From contig NC_065548.1 in the NCBI RefSeq assembly GCF_022605725.1, forward strand, positions 40,293,131 through 40,357,130: 64,000 nucleotides of DNA, written 5' to 3'. Positions within the stretch are counted from its first letter, which is position 1. Every line of letters begins with the position of its first letter. This document shows, piece by piece, positions 22,795 through 35,961 of this stretch. Both the position numbers and the translations under genes were made by a program. Below the pieces are notes generated by a model. That model worked only from the letters and a program-made list of their open reading frames with translations, had not been told where the DNA came from and searched no databases. This stretch comes from Anthonomus grandis grandis (taxonomy: Eukaryota; Arthropoda; Insecta; Coleoptera; Curculionidae).

Positions 22795-23073
22795 CTTTTA
22801 ATAATTTAATGGTTTTTATTTTTTTTCGTATTTCTCCTTTAGAAAATCACAAAAGTAAATAGGGCAATTTAATCAAGAAAAAGGGCTCTTTTCAATGAGA
22901 GTTTAAAAAAAGTGGCTTTCCATTTGAAAAAAAAAATTGGGGTTAATTTGGACCCTCCCTGTAGGTGAAAAAATACAAAAACTATCTTAAAATGTGAAAA
23001 AAAAAACATTTTTGCGATATAAATTTTGATTAGTTTTAACTGAATTTATTCCAGTTAAAGTCACCACACTGTA
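22795..23073 (-). repeat. Right long terminal inverted repeat
   Basis: 279 bp, the inverted partner of 21251-21553. It begins only six bases after the transposase stop codon. Confidence 0.88.
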
Positions 23074-23075
23074 TA

Positions 23076-24740
23076 ATTATGTGCTAATATGAGTCTGTTT
23101 TATATCACAGACTTGGTCGAAAAATTTTATTCGAGTTTCTTTATAAATTCCATATTAGTATAAAGCGTGAAATTTAGCCTCAGGCTGGATAAAACTAAGG
23201 CGGTAAAATTCATAAAGTACCGGTTGCATATAAATTTTAGCTTCCTATAACGCTAGATATAGTTAGCAGGGCAGTCGGTCGGTCACTTACAACTTACAGA
23301 AAATCCAATTTAAACTTGGGTTGCTCTACACGGACTCTTTTGTGTCATCATCCCATATCGCTAAGCAAAACGCACAGTTAATTAACTTTCAAATTTAGCT
23401 AATTCAGCTGCTTTATACCTATCTTATATTTTAAAAGATAAGAGCACTATTAAATTTAACTATATAGATAACTAACAAGAAAAAGTTATTTAGCATATTC
23501 AAGTGAAATAGTTATTATAAACATTACCAACAAGTACATTAACCATAAGTGTCTGAATATTTGTATTTTAAAAGTAAATTTTTAAGAGAGTTTTTCAGTA
23601 TTATAAACTTTATGTTGTTTTTAAACTTTAAAAGAATTTATATTTAATTTCTTATTTCTGCCATGCGTCAATTGTAAACAGATGATATTATTAATTATCA
23701 AATACTTCTTAAAAAATAACAGTCATTTCAATAATTGGTCATTTAATCTCTATTTGCACTTTAAATAATTGTTCAGTTTCTTTAAACACCGAGGAACATG
23801 CCAGAAATATCATTAATCGAGACTGTTTTCGTTTGAATGTCCTTACTATGTATTAAATCATTTAAAGAAAAAACAGCAACCAAAATTTAGTGATTAAAGA
23901 ATCAATGCTATCTAAGGCAAACTTTTTTTATTTTACGTACACAAACAAAGCAAGTGTTTCTCAGTTAACGCTAATAGCAATCGTATTTTCTAGGTTTCCC
24001 AATTGCCCCATGTGCAGCAATTCGGGACGCTAATTCTAAAACAATGACGAGCTGCCGTTAGAAGTAATTTGGCGATAATAAAATTAAAGTAATCTTATTT
24101 GTTTAAAGTTGTGTACTTCCTCTATTAGCTGCAGTATGCATCGTCTTAATTCTTTTGCGCTTAAATATGCTATTTCCGCCTCATCTCAATTCTTTTAAAG
24201 TTTAAACAGAAGGACTTATAAGTCCTTGAGGCCTCTAATATTTTGTTCAAAAAAGCATCACCTTTATCTTTTTTCTATCTTTTACAAGGTAGGAGCTATG
24301 ACTGCGTCCTTAAAAGTAATTTTTTTTAACTCAGAAGTTTATTAGCTTAAAAATAAATATGGCATAGGTTCGAGGAAATCACAAAATTAAAATAATTATA
24401 TATTTAAAAATAACCGAGATATGATAAGCAGAATGGGACACTTGGTGTACTTTTGCAAAAGTTTCTCTAGAAATACCTCAGCAATCTTGGGCTATTCTTT
24501 CCGACAGTTGCTTTTTTAATGCAGGTTTCGTCTTAAAAACCAATTTTAGGTGATTTCAGAGGTAGAAAAAAAGGTAAATCAAGACGATTAGTATGGGGAT
24601 CTAGGATCACAATAGAACCTCTTCTACCAAACCATTGATTAGGATGATTATTACGTACATTAATACAACCATGACCTTGGAACCAACCAACTTGAACGGT
24701 ATAATGAGAATCACTTTACACTATTAAAGATGTAATATAT
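23076..24740. other. Unrecognised AT-rich stretch
   Basis: No recognisable coding sequence or terminal repeats on either strand. It ends in AATATAT, and the last ATAT (24737-24740) is the likely target site of the gypsy LTR beginning at 24741. Confidence 0.55.
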
Positions 24741-25230
24741 TGTAGCGAAATTCAGGAATACATGTTTATTGACAACGTCAAAAACACTAACCTAACTCGC
24801 CTTTGACTGTCGTTTAATTGTTTTCAAGGTACAAACTAACTAAACAATTAAAAACTGAATAAATATCACGAAGCGCGTTCTTTTTTAAACCCGATGGAAC
24901 AGTTTCGAAATATTTAGAATTTCTTCATTGTTTTTGGCGAAAGAGACCAATAATTTTAGAAGAATACTGAGGGTCAAAGCAAGCAAGTATACAAATTCTA
25001 GAAATATTAAAATATCGAAATTTACAATAATATAACCTAAATAACCTAAATTGGGGCCAAAAAAGGGCCCTCAAACAAGATCAACTAGTTAAAAACAAAA
25101 CACTATGATGAAAATATTAAAAACGTAACTAGAACCCTAAATAAACCTTACGAATCAACTTTAACTGCAGAATACAAATAAAATAGTAGAAAAACTAAAA
25201 GAATAATTCACGTATTTACATTTTCATTAT
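24741..25230 (-). repeat. 3' LTR of a gypsy element (LTR family A)
   Basis: About 490 bp. The plus strand starts TGTAGCGAAATTC and ends ...ACATTTTCATTA at about 25230. It is clearly homologous to 43720-44242 and, inverted, to 51043-51513 (shared internal blocks such as CACGAAGCGCGTTCTTTT and AACCTAAATAACCTAAATTG). The polypurine tract lies directly next to its right end, which fixes the element orientation as minus strand. Confidence 0.85.
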
Positions 25231-25244
25231 ACTGCTCCCCTCTC
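25231..25244 (-). other. Polypurine tract
   Basis: Minus strand GAGAGGGGAGCAGT directly precedes the LTR, as expected for plus-strand priming in LTR retrotransposons. Confidence 0.7.
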
Positions 25245-25249
25245 AAGTT

Positions 25250-28200
25250 CTATCGTCCTGATCAACCAACAGCTTCCGAGCTATTGGCGTCATGGTAAGG
25301 CGCTAACCGGACGATGTTAACAATTTTCATGTTCGTCGTCGGACGTAGCTACGTAGTGTTTCGGTCGGTAATTCTTGTAACCACATGAAACAGACCTTTT
25401 CAATCCTTCTGAAGATTTGGTGACTTTCCCTTCGTCCTCCGTGGATTATATAATCATACTCTGTTCCCAGAATTAAAACTGGTAGAATTCGCCTTTATGT
25501 CATAACGTGATTTCATTTTGTTTCTTTCTAAGTGAAGTTTATTCCGTGTATCTTCATGGACCATTTGTAAAGGCTGTTATAGATGGTCGACGTACTCTTC
25601 AAGACTTTCCGCCTTGTCGGGTTTCTCAAAAATAATGTCCAAAGGTAAACGAAGTTCATTACCAAATACAACTTTTACCGGGATTTTTCCAGTAGAGTTA
25701 TGGTGGAAGAACGATATGCCAATAGAAATAGGTATCTCAGTTGGTTTGCTTGGAAACCATTCTCAAATAGGTTTCCAATGTGCGATTAAATCTTTCAACC
25801 ATTCCATCAGACTAAGGGTGTAAGAGAGTTGTCCGAGTCTTATTTATTCCCAGCAAGTGGCATACTTATTGGAATATTCGTGATTCAAAGTTCTTTCCTT
25901 GGTCTGAGTGTGTCCCTCTAGGGACATCAAATTGACAAATCCAGTTGTGGAACAGCACTTCAGCTACTGTCGTTGTTTTCGTTTGGAGTCGGATAAACCT
26001 CGGGCAACTTACTAAAGTAATCCATGGCAACAAGAGCATATCGATTTTCGGAGCTACTAGTAGAAAAAAGTGCTGTTACGTCTATGGCAATTCGTTCAAA
26101 GGATGCACCAATAAGATACTGCCTCATATTTTCTCTGGTTTGGGTTCTAGGGCCCTTGCTTAACAAATACTGCTCAGACTGTCGGCACCAGCGTTCAACA
26201 TCTTCATGACTGTTCAGCCAGTAAAACCGTTTTCTTTCTCTTGTCAAGGTCTTACTAACTCCAAAATGTCCTTCACCAGCTTCAAGAACTTCTAGAATCC
26301 GCTTTCCATCTTATATAACCAACGAATTCCACTAAGACCAAGCTTTTAGCTCTGGAGGTTTGTCAGAAATATCTTTTCATTCTGGTTTTAAAATTTCTCG
26401 AGATTTTAGTTCGTAAATAAGACCAAATACTGGATCATCACACTAATCCTGAATTAAACTAGCTGCGTCCCATTCTTCAGGACTGTTAAGGCCAATAAGA
26501 TTACAAGCAAGTACCTCTGGATGCTATTTTGATTCTTTTTAAGACAATATTGACATGTTTCAATGCAGGGTCTTCTTGATAAAGCATCGGCATTTTGGTG
26601 ATATTCACCTTTTCTATGTTCAATTGGAAATTGATATTCTTGTAATCGTTGAAACCACCTTGCTCTTTGTCCTTCAGGGTTTTTGAAGTGAAACAGCCAT
26701 TTCAAATATGGATGAATCATTAACCATACAAATATTTCTAAATATGTTGTATTTCTAAATATGTAGCATTAGCTTTTACTGCTGTCAATAACCCTCGTCT
26801 AGTGATACAACAGTTTCTTCCTGGTTTTGATAGCGTTTTACTTTTTATCATCATATTTTTGTGATAGGACGGCTCCAATTCCAACATTGCTTGCATCTGT
26901 ATCTAAAATAAGAGTGTGTCCAGGTATCGGATAAATTAAAATTGAAGATGTGTACTCTGCTCTTTTTAACCCTTGAAATGCTTCTTCACAGTCTACTGGC
27001 CAACTATCATTTTGTCGTCCGTGAGCTTTTGAGGAGGTTTTGCAAGGTTAGCGAAATTTCTGTAATAGTCTGTAAAAGTCTTCTGTAATAGGTAGGTTCA
27101 AAGGCTCAGAAAGCTTCTTAATTGGTGTTTGTCAGTGAGCCATGGCCAATTTCCGATTACTTTTACTTTATTTGAATCAGTCTTGATAATTTTTTCTGAT
27201 ATTATATGGCCAAGGTATCGAACTTCTTTTTAAAATAAGTAATATTTTTTAGGACTTAGCTTTATGTTGGCCTCTCGAAGCTTAACAAATACCTTTTGAA
27301 TATTCTTTAATTGATCGTTAAATGTTTTTCCTAGTATGATAACGTCATCCAGATAAACTTACTATGATTTCCAAGTCATTCTACATAACATAGTTTCCAT
27401 AAGTCTTTTAAAGGTAGCTAAAGCATTGCAGAGTCTGAACGGCATGACTGTAAACTGCAAAAGTCTTGTTCAGGTCGAGAATACGGTCTTTTCCTTCCCC
27501 TTTATCTTTTGTGTGCATCTTTACCTGCCAGTAGCCACTCTTTAGATCAAGCGTTGAGAACCATTGTGAACCTGATAACGTGTCCAGGGTGTCGTCAATC
27601 CTCAGTAAGGGATATCTGTCTTTCTTGGTAATGTCATTCAGTCGCCGATAATCTACACAAAATCTGGTACATCTCTTTTTCTCCACTAATATAACTGGAG
27701 ATGTCCAAGGACTGTGAGAACATCTTGTTCTATCACCCTTGTGTTCTCATTTCTTGAAGCATTGAGGAAACTTTACGTTGTTTAGCTATCAGAATCCGTC
27801 GAGGTGCTTGTTTTATTGGAGTATTGTCTCCAGTGTTAATTCAATGCTACACCAAATAGGTACTTCCCAGGTCATTAACGTGCAAGGAAAATACATCTTG
27901 ATTTTCTTTAAGAAGACGTCGCAATTTACTGCAATGGTTAGATTGGCAGAAGATTCTTCAAAAACGTTTTGTAAACATATGCGAAAATATCTGCTTAAAT
28001 AACGACTTCTATAAGCATTTTTCATAACTGCCGCTACTTCAGAGTACATGAATTACGAATTCCTTGACAGTATACTTTGCAGTTATCCATGGACTCAATC
28101 AAAAGAGTTTATCCATCTTTTCCTCCAGTTATGGCATTAATTACCATCTTAGAGTTAGCTGGTAAGGTAAAATTTTCAGTTCAGGTAAATCCAAACGGGC
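25250..28200 (-). pseudogene. Gypsy (Ty3-type) Pol: RT, RNase H, integrase
   Basis: Reading the minus strand from 28200: a connector with QAPRRILIAKQ (about 27810); RT with TRFCVDYRRLNDITKKD (27670) and STLDLKSGYWQVKM; then VYLDDVIILGKTF near 27350, where YLDD is the catalytic box. RNase H shows DTDASNVGIG (about 26905-26880) and LKWLFHFKNPEGQRARW with NADALSRRPC (26700-26570). Integrase has FYWLNSHEDVERWCRQ (26225), AIDVTALF and DYFSKLPEVYP (to 25970), then DVPRGTHSDQGKNFESRIF (25920-25860). Many stops and frameshifts break it. Gag, protease and the 5' LTR are missing. Confidence 0.85.
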
Positions 28201-29369
28201 ACTTGTAAAATGAATATTGTCACTGACGTAAGGAAAACTGTCAATAAATCAGTGACAGTCGATACTTGAAAAGAAGTATGAATTATTCAATCGACGAAAA
28301 AATAGATATAAATATTTAATATAACTTCATCGTTATATTAAATAAAAGTTTAGATAAAAAAGTAATGTTAACGTGTCTTACTTTGAATGTATGGTTGTGA
28401 GATTGATAAAACGAAAAAAAAACATTTCTCGTATTCGGCTGTACGTGAGATTTGACAAAGCCTTATAACAAATTGTTTGCTGGTGGCTGGTGTCTGGTTT
28501 TACCTGAACCGAAAATTTGGTAATTTTGCAATTACATTTAATTGAATAATTCAAGATTTGCTTATTAAAATTTTTTTAAACTTTGCACGAGGGTTTGCCA
28601 GATTGGTCTCTTAAAAAAGTTATCTTAAATTTTTTCTGTAAAATGTACAGGGAAGCCAATAATTGACCCCCTTAAAATTTACATGGGATTTCCTATGTTC
28701 CGCTCGGCGACGCACCACCCGTATTTCTTAATAAACACCGATCTTTTTTATCATTACTAAAAATAATGTGCACACTTTCAGATGTAATTTACACCTTTAA
28801 TACAGATAAACGGTTTCTCGCACGAAAATACATTATGTTAATCTTGAAATAATTGTAGTTACAGTAACGTTTCTCTTTAAGTAAAAATCGAAATACAGTA
28901 ATACCTTTCAAAACCAAATATATAAAATGCTACTTTTTTTAGATTTATAGTTTACCACCATATAGTTTATCCATTTGTTGAGATGATACGAATGAACAAA
29001 AATAGTATAGCCGTAAGTTAGATGTTTCAGATATTCTTAAGATTACTCACAAAAAAAAAACAAAAAACTAAATTTGTAAATGGTCAGATTGATCAGGCAA
29101 GTAGAGATATAAGAAAAATATGACATATTTTAAATAATACAATAGACAATGAATATTATATAGGACAAACATATTAAATACATATTAATAAATAATGATA
29201 TAAATAATGAAAATTTATATTATAGTCAAAATATTGCCAATTCCTTAAATAATTACTACTCGAGCATTGTAAAGAAAATAACGAAATTGAGCAATAAAGA
29301 GTGACAGTAGGAATCGACATTGTATTGGAAAAGAAGCAGAAGGAGACTCATAATAAAACTATCTTTAAC
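28201..29369. other. Unrecognised AT-rich stretch
   Basis: No protein similarity on either strand. A short imperfect inverted repeat (GTCACTGACG ... CAGTGACAG) lies at 28219-28260. Confidence 0.5.
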
Positions 29370-30002
29370 CACCAATGGATAATCACCCCAAATCGGCATT
29401 ACATCAATGGCATTAGTAGGCGAAAAGTCCAAGTCAAGTTCTTCTCATCCAAGAAACATTCTTGAAGCACCAATATCGGTTCTCGTTGAGAAACTATAAT
29501 ATCATCAGAACAGACAGGCTCGTAATATTAGTGAAGTCTTTCTTGTCTGTCCGGAAAAGATAGTGGGACTTTAATATAATTATAAAGTCTATTCTCCACT
29601 ACTAAATTGCTAGCCCCGGTCCCACATTAAAGGCTACCTTTATCACAGTCCAAATGGCAAACGCTCCTCTATTCCTTTGGATCTCTCTATTTCAGCAATA
29701 ACAGAGACTTCAGTAGAATCTAGTAAATCAATCTTTTTTAGTCAGATAATTCAACCATCGTAAGAGGAATCGTAAACGCTAAGAACACCGAGTGGGGTTG
29801 CCTTATTAAAACCGCAAAGGCTACCTTCAACAATAGAAGCAGCTATCTCGTTCAATATATGGCCTCCGCACAAATCAACCCACATCCAGCCTCATAACCG
29901 ATCCCAAATCCGTGACATATTATTTCTATTTAGGAATATTGCCAGAGTAATTTAAAGTCCAAGTGATACACGACCTGTGCTCCGACCACCTGCCGAAATT
30001 TA
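29370..30002 (+). pseudogene. Jockey-like LINE, endonuclease part
   Basis: In shifting frames this resembles the apurinic endonuclease of Jockey-type LINEs: NGITSMALVGEKSKSK (ORF2 start region), IVRGIVNAKNTEWGC at about 29755-29800 (the 'GGDFNAKHTHWG' motif), and CSDHLPK near 29980 (the 'SDH' motif). The domain is cut at 30002 by a Tc1/mariner element and the same LINE resumes at 31465. No intact frame remains. Confidence 0.7.
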
Positions 30003-31464
30003 GGGTGAGTCATTAATATTGGATGGAAATTTAAGGGCTTATTCCTTAGGTCAAAATATTTAAAAAAAATCCTATAAACCTACGTCCAAAAATGCTTTCC
30101 TGTGGAGATACAGGGCGATGAAATTTTAATTTCATTTTTAATTTATTAAATTAATTTGAAAGTAAGCGAGAAGAACCATATAAAATTAGGTATAGAGAGG
30201 TTAAGGTGCTAAATTTAAATTTTTTGATAGTTGTAATCTCACTAATAGAAGGCGCCACGTATTACATTTTGAGATTTTAAATACAACAATGAAAACAAAC
30301 GAAAACAAACTTAATTTATTCAATTTATAAAATGAAAAGTTTTTGCAAAAATTGCCCCACTCGGTTAAAAATGCGTCCTGTTTTGAAAATTTTTGCGCAA
30401 TTTGCCACTCTCCTACTTCTTAACTCTTCAACATTTTCAACTGGAGAAGCATAAACTAATTATTTTAGGAAACCATAGAGGAAAAAGTCTAATGAGTTTA
30501 ACTCGAGAGATCGCGGAGGCCACGGTTGTAGAAGTCCGCGACCTATCCAGTAATCAAGCTAAAATGACCAATCAAGTTATCTTCAATAATTCCTACCCAT
30601 ACATTAACCGAAAATTGTTGCTGGTGCCGACTTTAAATAAGTCCTTGCGGATGTTTATAAGCCCATATGTGATTATTGTGAAAATTCATAATTGGATTTT
30701 TTGAGAAATTCATTGCGTTTTCTGGATACTGTCGATTGACTTATATTTAGTGTTGTTACCATCTTTCTTGACCTTATTGTAGGTCTTCGTCAATTTGGTT
30801 TAACATTGCCTCGTTCGATTCTACAGTTGCAATTGTACGAAAGCGTTCACTATAAGCAGCCAATTTCTTAAAACAGCCATTTTTACCAAGTTGCCGATGG
30901 AGGCAAATAAACATTTGACTATGTAGAATAGCACAATTCGGGAATTCTTCTTCATAAGTATGCCTTGCTTCAAAGGCATTGCCGTTCGAAATACCCTTCA
31001 CAAAATGCATATCACACATTTCTCTGTTACTGTAATTTATTTGAAATGAAAATTTTAAAAACTGTCAAGTATAGAAAAGTCACTGTGAACCCCAATACAG
31101 GTGTGCGTCGCCTACTAGGATTTAACAAACTAATATTTTATTTACTAGAAGCAATTACAAAAATTCAAAAATATCAATAACAAAAACTTGAAGGTAGGGT
31201 AAATTTAAGTTTTGACCAACAATTGACTTTTTGCATTCTTTGTGATGTACGAGCGATATATATATACGTTTTTCTTTGACAACAAAAATTAAATGAAAGT
31301 ATTTTTTTTAAGTTTACTTTTTATTCTTGTTTATTATTTTATTTTTTTAGACATTTTATAAGCATTTTCGGACATAGGTTTATAGAAAGTTTTTTTTAAT
31401 ATTTTGATCCAAGGAACACGGCCCTGGGTCTCAGGGATTTTCTTGCAATTTTAATGACTCACCC
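30003..31464 (-). mobile_element. Tc1/mariner element inserted in the Jockey LINE
   Basis: Terminal inverted repeats GGGTGAGTCATTAA (30003) and TTAATGACTCACCC (ending 31464) are bounded by TA on both sides (30001-30002 and 31465-31466). On the minus strand the HTH reads from 31019 (MCDMHFVKGISNGNAFEARH, with HRQLGKNGCFKK and ATVESNEAMLNQIDEDLQ). Near 30560-30490, YWIGRGLLQPWPPRSLELN corresponds to the 'WIGRGGP..WPPRSPDLNP' motif. An internal deletion (about 30600-30775) removed the first two catalytic motifs, so it cannot transpose on its own. Confidence 0.8.
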
Positions 31465-32970
31465 TATCTATGGAAATTAGAATGCCAAACCTTAACATAG
31501 CACTAATCCAACTCAACCCTTTCATTCACTAGTGAGCATTCAGAGAACATCTGGTCGTCTATGACCTTGAAAAAACAGCTGCCCTCCTACCCTGCAATAT
31601 TACTGATGCTTTTCAGCCTGTTTAAAGGAAACTTCAACTTTCTCCTCGCCACAAGAAAACCCACCTACCAGACTACCCCAAAAATGAAATCCGGATCCGA
31701 AATCACTATCGTTGACGTGCCATATAGTCCAACGACTGTTTATTAAGCGCCAATACAATCGCTCTTGTCGATGAACACGGGTATGCTTAAAAAGTGTAAC
31801 TTTGAAACATAAACAAGTTGATGCTCTATCATTTTACATGATAGCGCATCAACTAGTACACCCTGAACAGCTTGCCCGTAACCTAACCAAAAGCCTTAGA
31901 AAATCTCTGCCCTACCTCCAAGCCAATCAGCACCGAATCTCAAATCCCAACTGAAGGTGGAAGTTCTCGCTTGGAAAAACAATTTGCTCCCAACCTTCCG
32001 ATTGACCCCAATAAAGATGGAATCTTCCACCACTGCATTCAGGCACGTCTGACAGCTGTACCCCATCAGCCGATACCACAATTCCCGCCAACATTCATTC
32101 AGAACATCATTAAGTCCATCAAAGTTCGGAAAAACCAGAAGGCACCTGAAGCAAATTGCATCTCCAACCTTGTTTAAAAGCACCTTCCTAAAGAGCAAAT
32201 TGAAGATCTTACACAGATTACCAATGCAGTTCTCCGTTTTTCTTATTTCCAGCAAACCTTTAAAACCGTAAACATCATTCTCCTTCTAAAACCGGGTGAG
32301 CCAGCCAAGCTTCCAAATTCCTATCGCCCAAAAAGCCTTCTATCTACCCTGATAATGAGCGATACTCTGTACCCTATTTCCCACAGCTCAAAGACTTCGA
32401 TGTATATTAAAAAAAAATCGAATTTTGCCTCAAACATTCAACCATCGATCAGACTACGCGGCTTGCATACATCTTTCTCAGGATTATTCAGAGAAGTACT
32501 TCTGGACATCAGCAAGCCTTTGACAAAATGGGGCATATCCAAAATGATCAGTGCATAGGTTCCCCGTCACTAAACACTGCTAGTGTCCTCTTTTCTAAGT
32601 AATCGCTATAATAGCCACCGCCCCTAATAAAAAATAGATCACATCACGTCTTCACCCCGTTCTTCTTCAAGTAGAAACGTGCACCTCCAACTCTTTTTAG
32701 ATGGCCAGACTCTAACTTCTCTTGGTTAGCACACATAAAATACCTTGCTGTCGTCTTCGACAGAAAACTTTCAATGCACTTATTACGGACCAACCCACTT
32801 ATTAGGGACTCTATTTTAGCTTGCGCGCCTACCAACGGCCCCTACCCGCTGCTTGGTGACACCCTTCAGAGAGACTTACACACCTGGATTCACCAACTTG
32901 CATCCTTCTTACTTTGCAGAGCGATTCTATGCTTCCGCCCTGCATGACAATATACTGTATAATGTACTGT
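31465..32970 (+). pseudogene. Jockey-like LINE, reverse transcriptase part
   Basis: Continuation of the LINE broken at 30002. The RT entry region is at 31971-32180 (PPTFIQNIIKSIKVRKNQKAPEA, matching 'v...i..l..kKAPG.D'). NIILLLKPGEPAKLPNSYRP is at 32270-32330, and VLLDISKPLTKWG or its other frame QQAFDKMGHIQ at 32490-32535 (the 'D.SqAFDkVWH' motif). After a deletion, KYLAVVFDRKLSMHLL is at 32735-32780. The catalytic box is not visible. Heavily frameshifted. Confidence 0.72.
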
Positions 32971-32974
32971 GCAG

Positions 32975-35244
32975 CATTATAGTATCTATAAATGTCAGTA
33001 GATATATGTTTTTATAACTATCTGAAAATAAAGTGTCAGTGTCAAGTAAGTATTATTGCTAGTTGAACATTATACTTTCTAACTGAAACACTATACTAAA
33101 TTTAAAATAAAGACAATGGAAGTTCGAAAATTAGATTGTACTATTTAACCAATATCTACCTACCACTTTCATAAACCGAATATGTTTTTACTCGATGTAT
33201 GGATCCTTCACAAAAAAAGACAAATAGATTCTATATTTTCCACATTTAAATTAAGACTGATTTAATATAACATTCAGAATTCTAAAATTAATTCACACCA
33301 ATGGATTCATATACTATACTTGCAAACCATAAGAACTTATAGTTTAAGCGTTGTTTCTGGTTAAATTAATCATCTAGGCTAGAAACCACGGAGTATACAT
33401 ATTGGTAGGGTTGTCCAGTTATCAATCATAATTATTGTAAAAATTATGAAAAATTATATAAGAAATACCTTTATACTTAATCCATATACGCTGTAAAGAA
33501 AATTAATTTTTAATAAGTTTTTATTACTTGTTCTTTAGCAACTAACTTAAAAGTCTACCTTTTGAATAAATTTTTAATTTTTTTTGTAATATTTATATGC
33601 ATTTAAAGTTGAGCTTACTAAAAGTATAAAGCAGGAAATTTTTGCCTTGTTAGAGGGCCATTTTATTTTCCACTAGTGTTTTACGAGCAATAAAAAGTAA
33701 TAAAGTTCCTTGCTTTTGGCTTTTGCTCGTGATAAATCTGTTTTACGACTTGTGATCTTAAAGCCATATTTCCGATATTTGGTCGTTTTCTTAAAAAGAA
33801 CAAATCTGGCATTGGTTTTTGTCGTAAATAAGACAGTAATGGAGAACAAGTAGGTTTGTCTATATTTGAAGAAATCTTATTCGCCTATATAAGACATTAT
33901 TTCTTTATTAAATAAAATTTGTTCTTTTATGATCTAGTAAAGGTTTTAATTTTTTTCCCAAAACTTCATTTTTATTTCGTCCTAATTTAACGAGTAAGCC
34001 TGTGTAAATTGTTCAGCAAATTTAATTAAATTTTTCCGAAGTTTTCCGAGCAGTAATTCTATTTATCTTTCCCAAATATTGTATTCGCCTTTAAACGTAC
34101 AGACTTTTATCGGTTATTAGTTTTCATTACTTCTCTTATTAACTACCCAGTTAGATAAACACTGTTCAGGCGATCGTATTAAAATATTTAATGTGTTAAT
34201 TTTCAATAATATTATTTTTTTCTTTATTTCTATCAAATGCCCTATAAACTTTATTAATATAGGATAACAATAGAATAACAATAAAGACGTTATGAAAAGC
34301 GTATCTATGGCGTTATCATTTTTAGGTTTGGAGGGTTATATTATTTAGTAGCTTGTCAAATGATTTTTCTATTTATTAATTTTTCTTCACCACTTAGATT
34401 CTTAATAGGCATTAAATAAAATTATGAAAAATATAGAAAAAGATCGGTACAGAAAATATAATACCAACAGATATCTTCAGGTAAAAATATACAGGAAGCC
34501 TGCAGATTTCATAGAGATTAAGATTTCTTTGTTTTCTGAGGTTTGGGGTTGATGCAACGTTTTTCTAAATAAACTGCAAATTTTTATCGAGCTCTTAGGA
34601 CCAAATTGCAGTGCTTTTAAATCAATTATAAAAAAACATTCTCAGAATCCATAAAAACCCTTAAGAGTCGTTTTTTTCGATCCTGCTAGCTAAAATTATA
34701 TATTTCATTTACTTTGGATGAAAAAATTGTATGTCCAAACACGTATTAATTTTGAAAATACTTACAAATTTCTAACTTATGAGCAATTTAAAAAAATTCT
34801 TAAAAATAAATGTAATGGAATTGTTACGACATTTAAAAATTGTAAGACTCAAAATTAAATTATAATCAATCTTGTACTCTTAAGAATAAATTTAACATAT
34901 TTACTTAGATTTACTAAAATTAGGATAACCTGACAAAGATTAATTTTATGTAAAAAAAACTTACTATAAAATTTAAACAATCTTAAATTGCCACGAAATC
35001 GAATGTTCGCCTGTCTAAGAAGAGACGAGCTTGCGCAGCAAAAGTAAAAGTGAATAGTCTGTCAATCAACAAAGTGCTAAACCGTGCAACAATTATTTGC
35101 TCCTGCATAAAACTAAATAAAATAAATAATTTTGCTAAATAATTATCATTTACCGCTAATTTAATAAAACGATCAGTGTCAAGAAAGAAAGTAAGCTGAA
35201 TGTTTGAAATAAAACTAACCTGGTTACCCAGGAAATTTACTAGA
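32975..35244. other. Unrecognised AT-rich stretch
   Basis: No recognisable gene, terminal repeat or RNA. The minus-strand frame at 34983-35276 (hydrophobic, no family resemblance) is probably chance. Confidence 0.55.
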
Positions 35245-35560
35245 AAAATGTATGGACCTACAAATAACCAAACCAAAAGGGAGGCAAACTTCGAACGTTA
35301 TTTCTACTAATAACAGTTTTTCAAAGGGCTCATACAAACCTCCATTATCCCCAGCATTAACCACTGAAAGTGATTCAACAGAATATATGTTTTTATCGTG
35401 GTGCACCTCACGTTCTACCAAAATGTTTCAAATTTCTAAAGCATGATCGAAGTGACCGTCATTTGTTTACCAAAAAAAAACTTTATATCAACTGCCTTCA
35501 TCAATCCCAGGGGACGAAAATATGCAAATCTAAGTATTCTTGTACAATGGTTCTTTGATA
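35245..35560 (+). pseudogene. BEL/Pao Gag fragment with zinc-knuckle region
   Basis: An Asn/Ser/Lys-rich segment (ITKPKGRQTSNVISTNNS) leads into CFYRGAPHVLPKCFKFLKHD, LFTKKKLYINCLHQSQGTKI and CKSKYSC. The order resembles the 'C..C...H....C..F......R......+LC.NCL...H....C.S...C' region of BEL/Pao Gag, although some ligands are lost. It is a different, shorter piece than the element at 4700-11940. Confidence 0.55.
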
Positions 35561-35629
35561 TGTATTATATGTATATGTCGTAGTCCTATTGTGAAATCCG
35601 CCTTTTTGCGAAGATCCTAGGATCTTTAT

Positions 35630-35815
35630 GAAGTGCCGGCTGATAGTGAAAAATGATCATTTTACACAATCAGCCGGGCCTTTTCCCCCCATATAGGGTA
35701 ATTTCGCTTGTTTTGCAATCAGACTTACTTAAATAGTCGCCACTTCACGAAGAGCCGGCTGATTGTGAAAAATAATCATATTTCACGAGAAGTTGGGTGA
35801 TTATGAAAAATGAGA
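35630..35815. repeat. Cluster of palindromic GCCGGCTGAT repeats
   Basis: A near-perfect 42-bp palindrome at 35636-35677 (arms starting CCGGCTGAT and ending ATCAGCCGG around a central TGATCA) is followed by two more copies of the half-unit, at 35752-35786 (GCCGGCTGATTGTGAAAAAT) and 35789-35811 (AAGTTGGGTGATTATGAAAA). The cluster lies just past the 3' end of the integrase gene at 35962 and may be its subterminal repeat region. Confidence 0.65.
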
Positions 35816-35961
35816 TATATTATTACAATTAGCACAAATATTAATGTAATGAGATGATCCGTCTGGAATTAAACTTTATTTAATCTGATATAGATACGTG
35901 CGTGTATTTATAACAAAAATATAAACAAAAATATTTATTTAAAAAAAATAACAAAATAATA

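Larger units (their letters stand above)
21251..23073 (+). mobile_element. Complete Tc1/mariner element with ~280-300-bp terminal inverted repeats
   Basis: Both termini are present: TACAGTGTGGTGACTTTAAC at 21251 and its reverse complement ending at 23073, each bordered by TA (21249-21250 and 23074-23075). The inverted repeats extend far inward, 21251-21553 and 22795-23073, differing mainly by a short extra segment in the left copy (about 21314-21347) and scattered substitutions. They enclose one transposase gene. The element is 1823 bp long. Confidence 0.9.

Noticed and set aside
34983..35276. Minus-strand hydrophobic frame as a membrane protein gene
   Set aside because: Partly overlaps the BEL gag scrap on the other strand, and shows no start context, neighbours or family resemblance.
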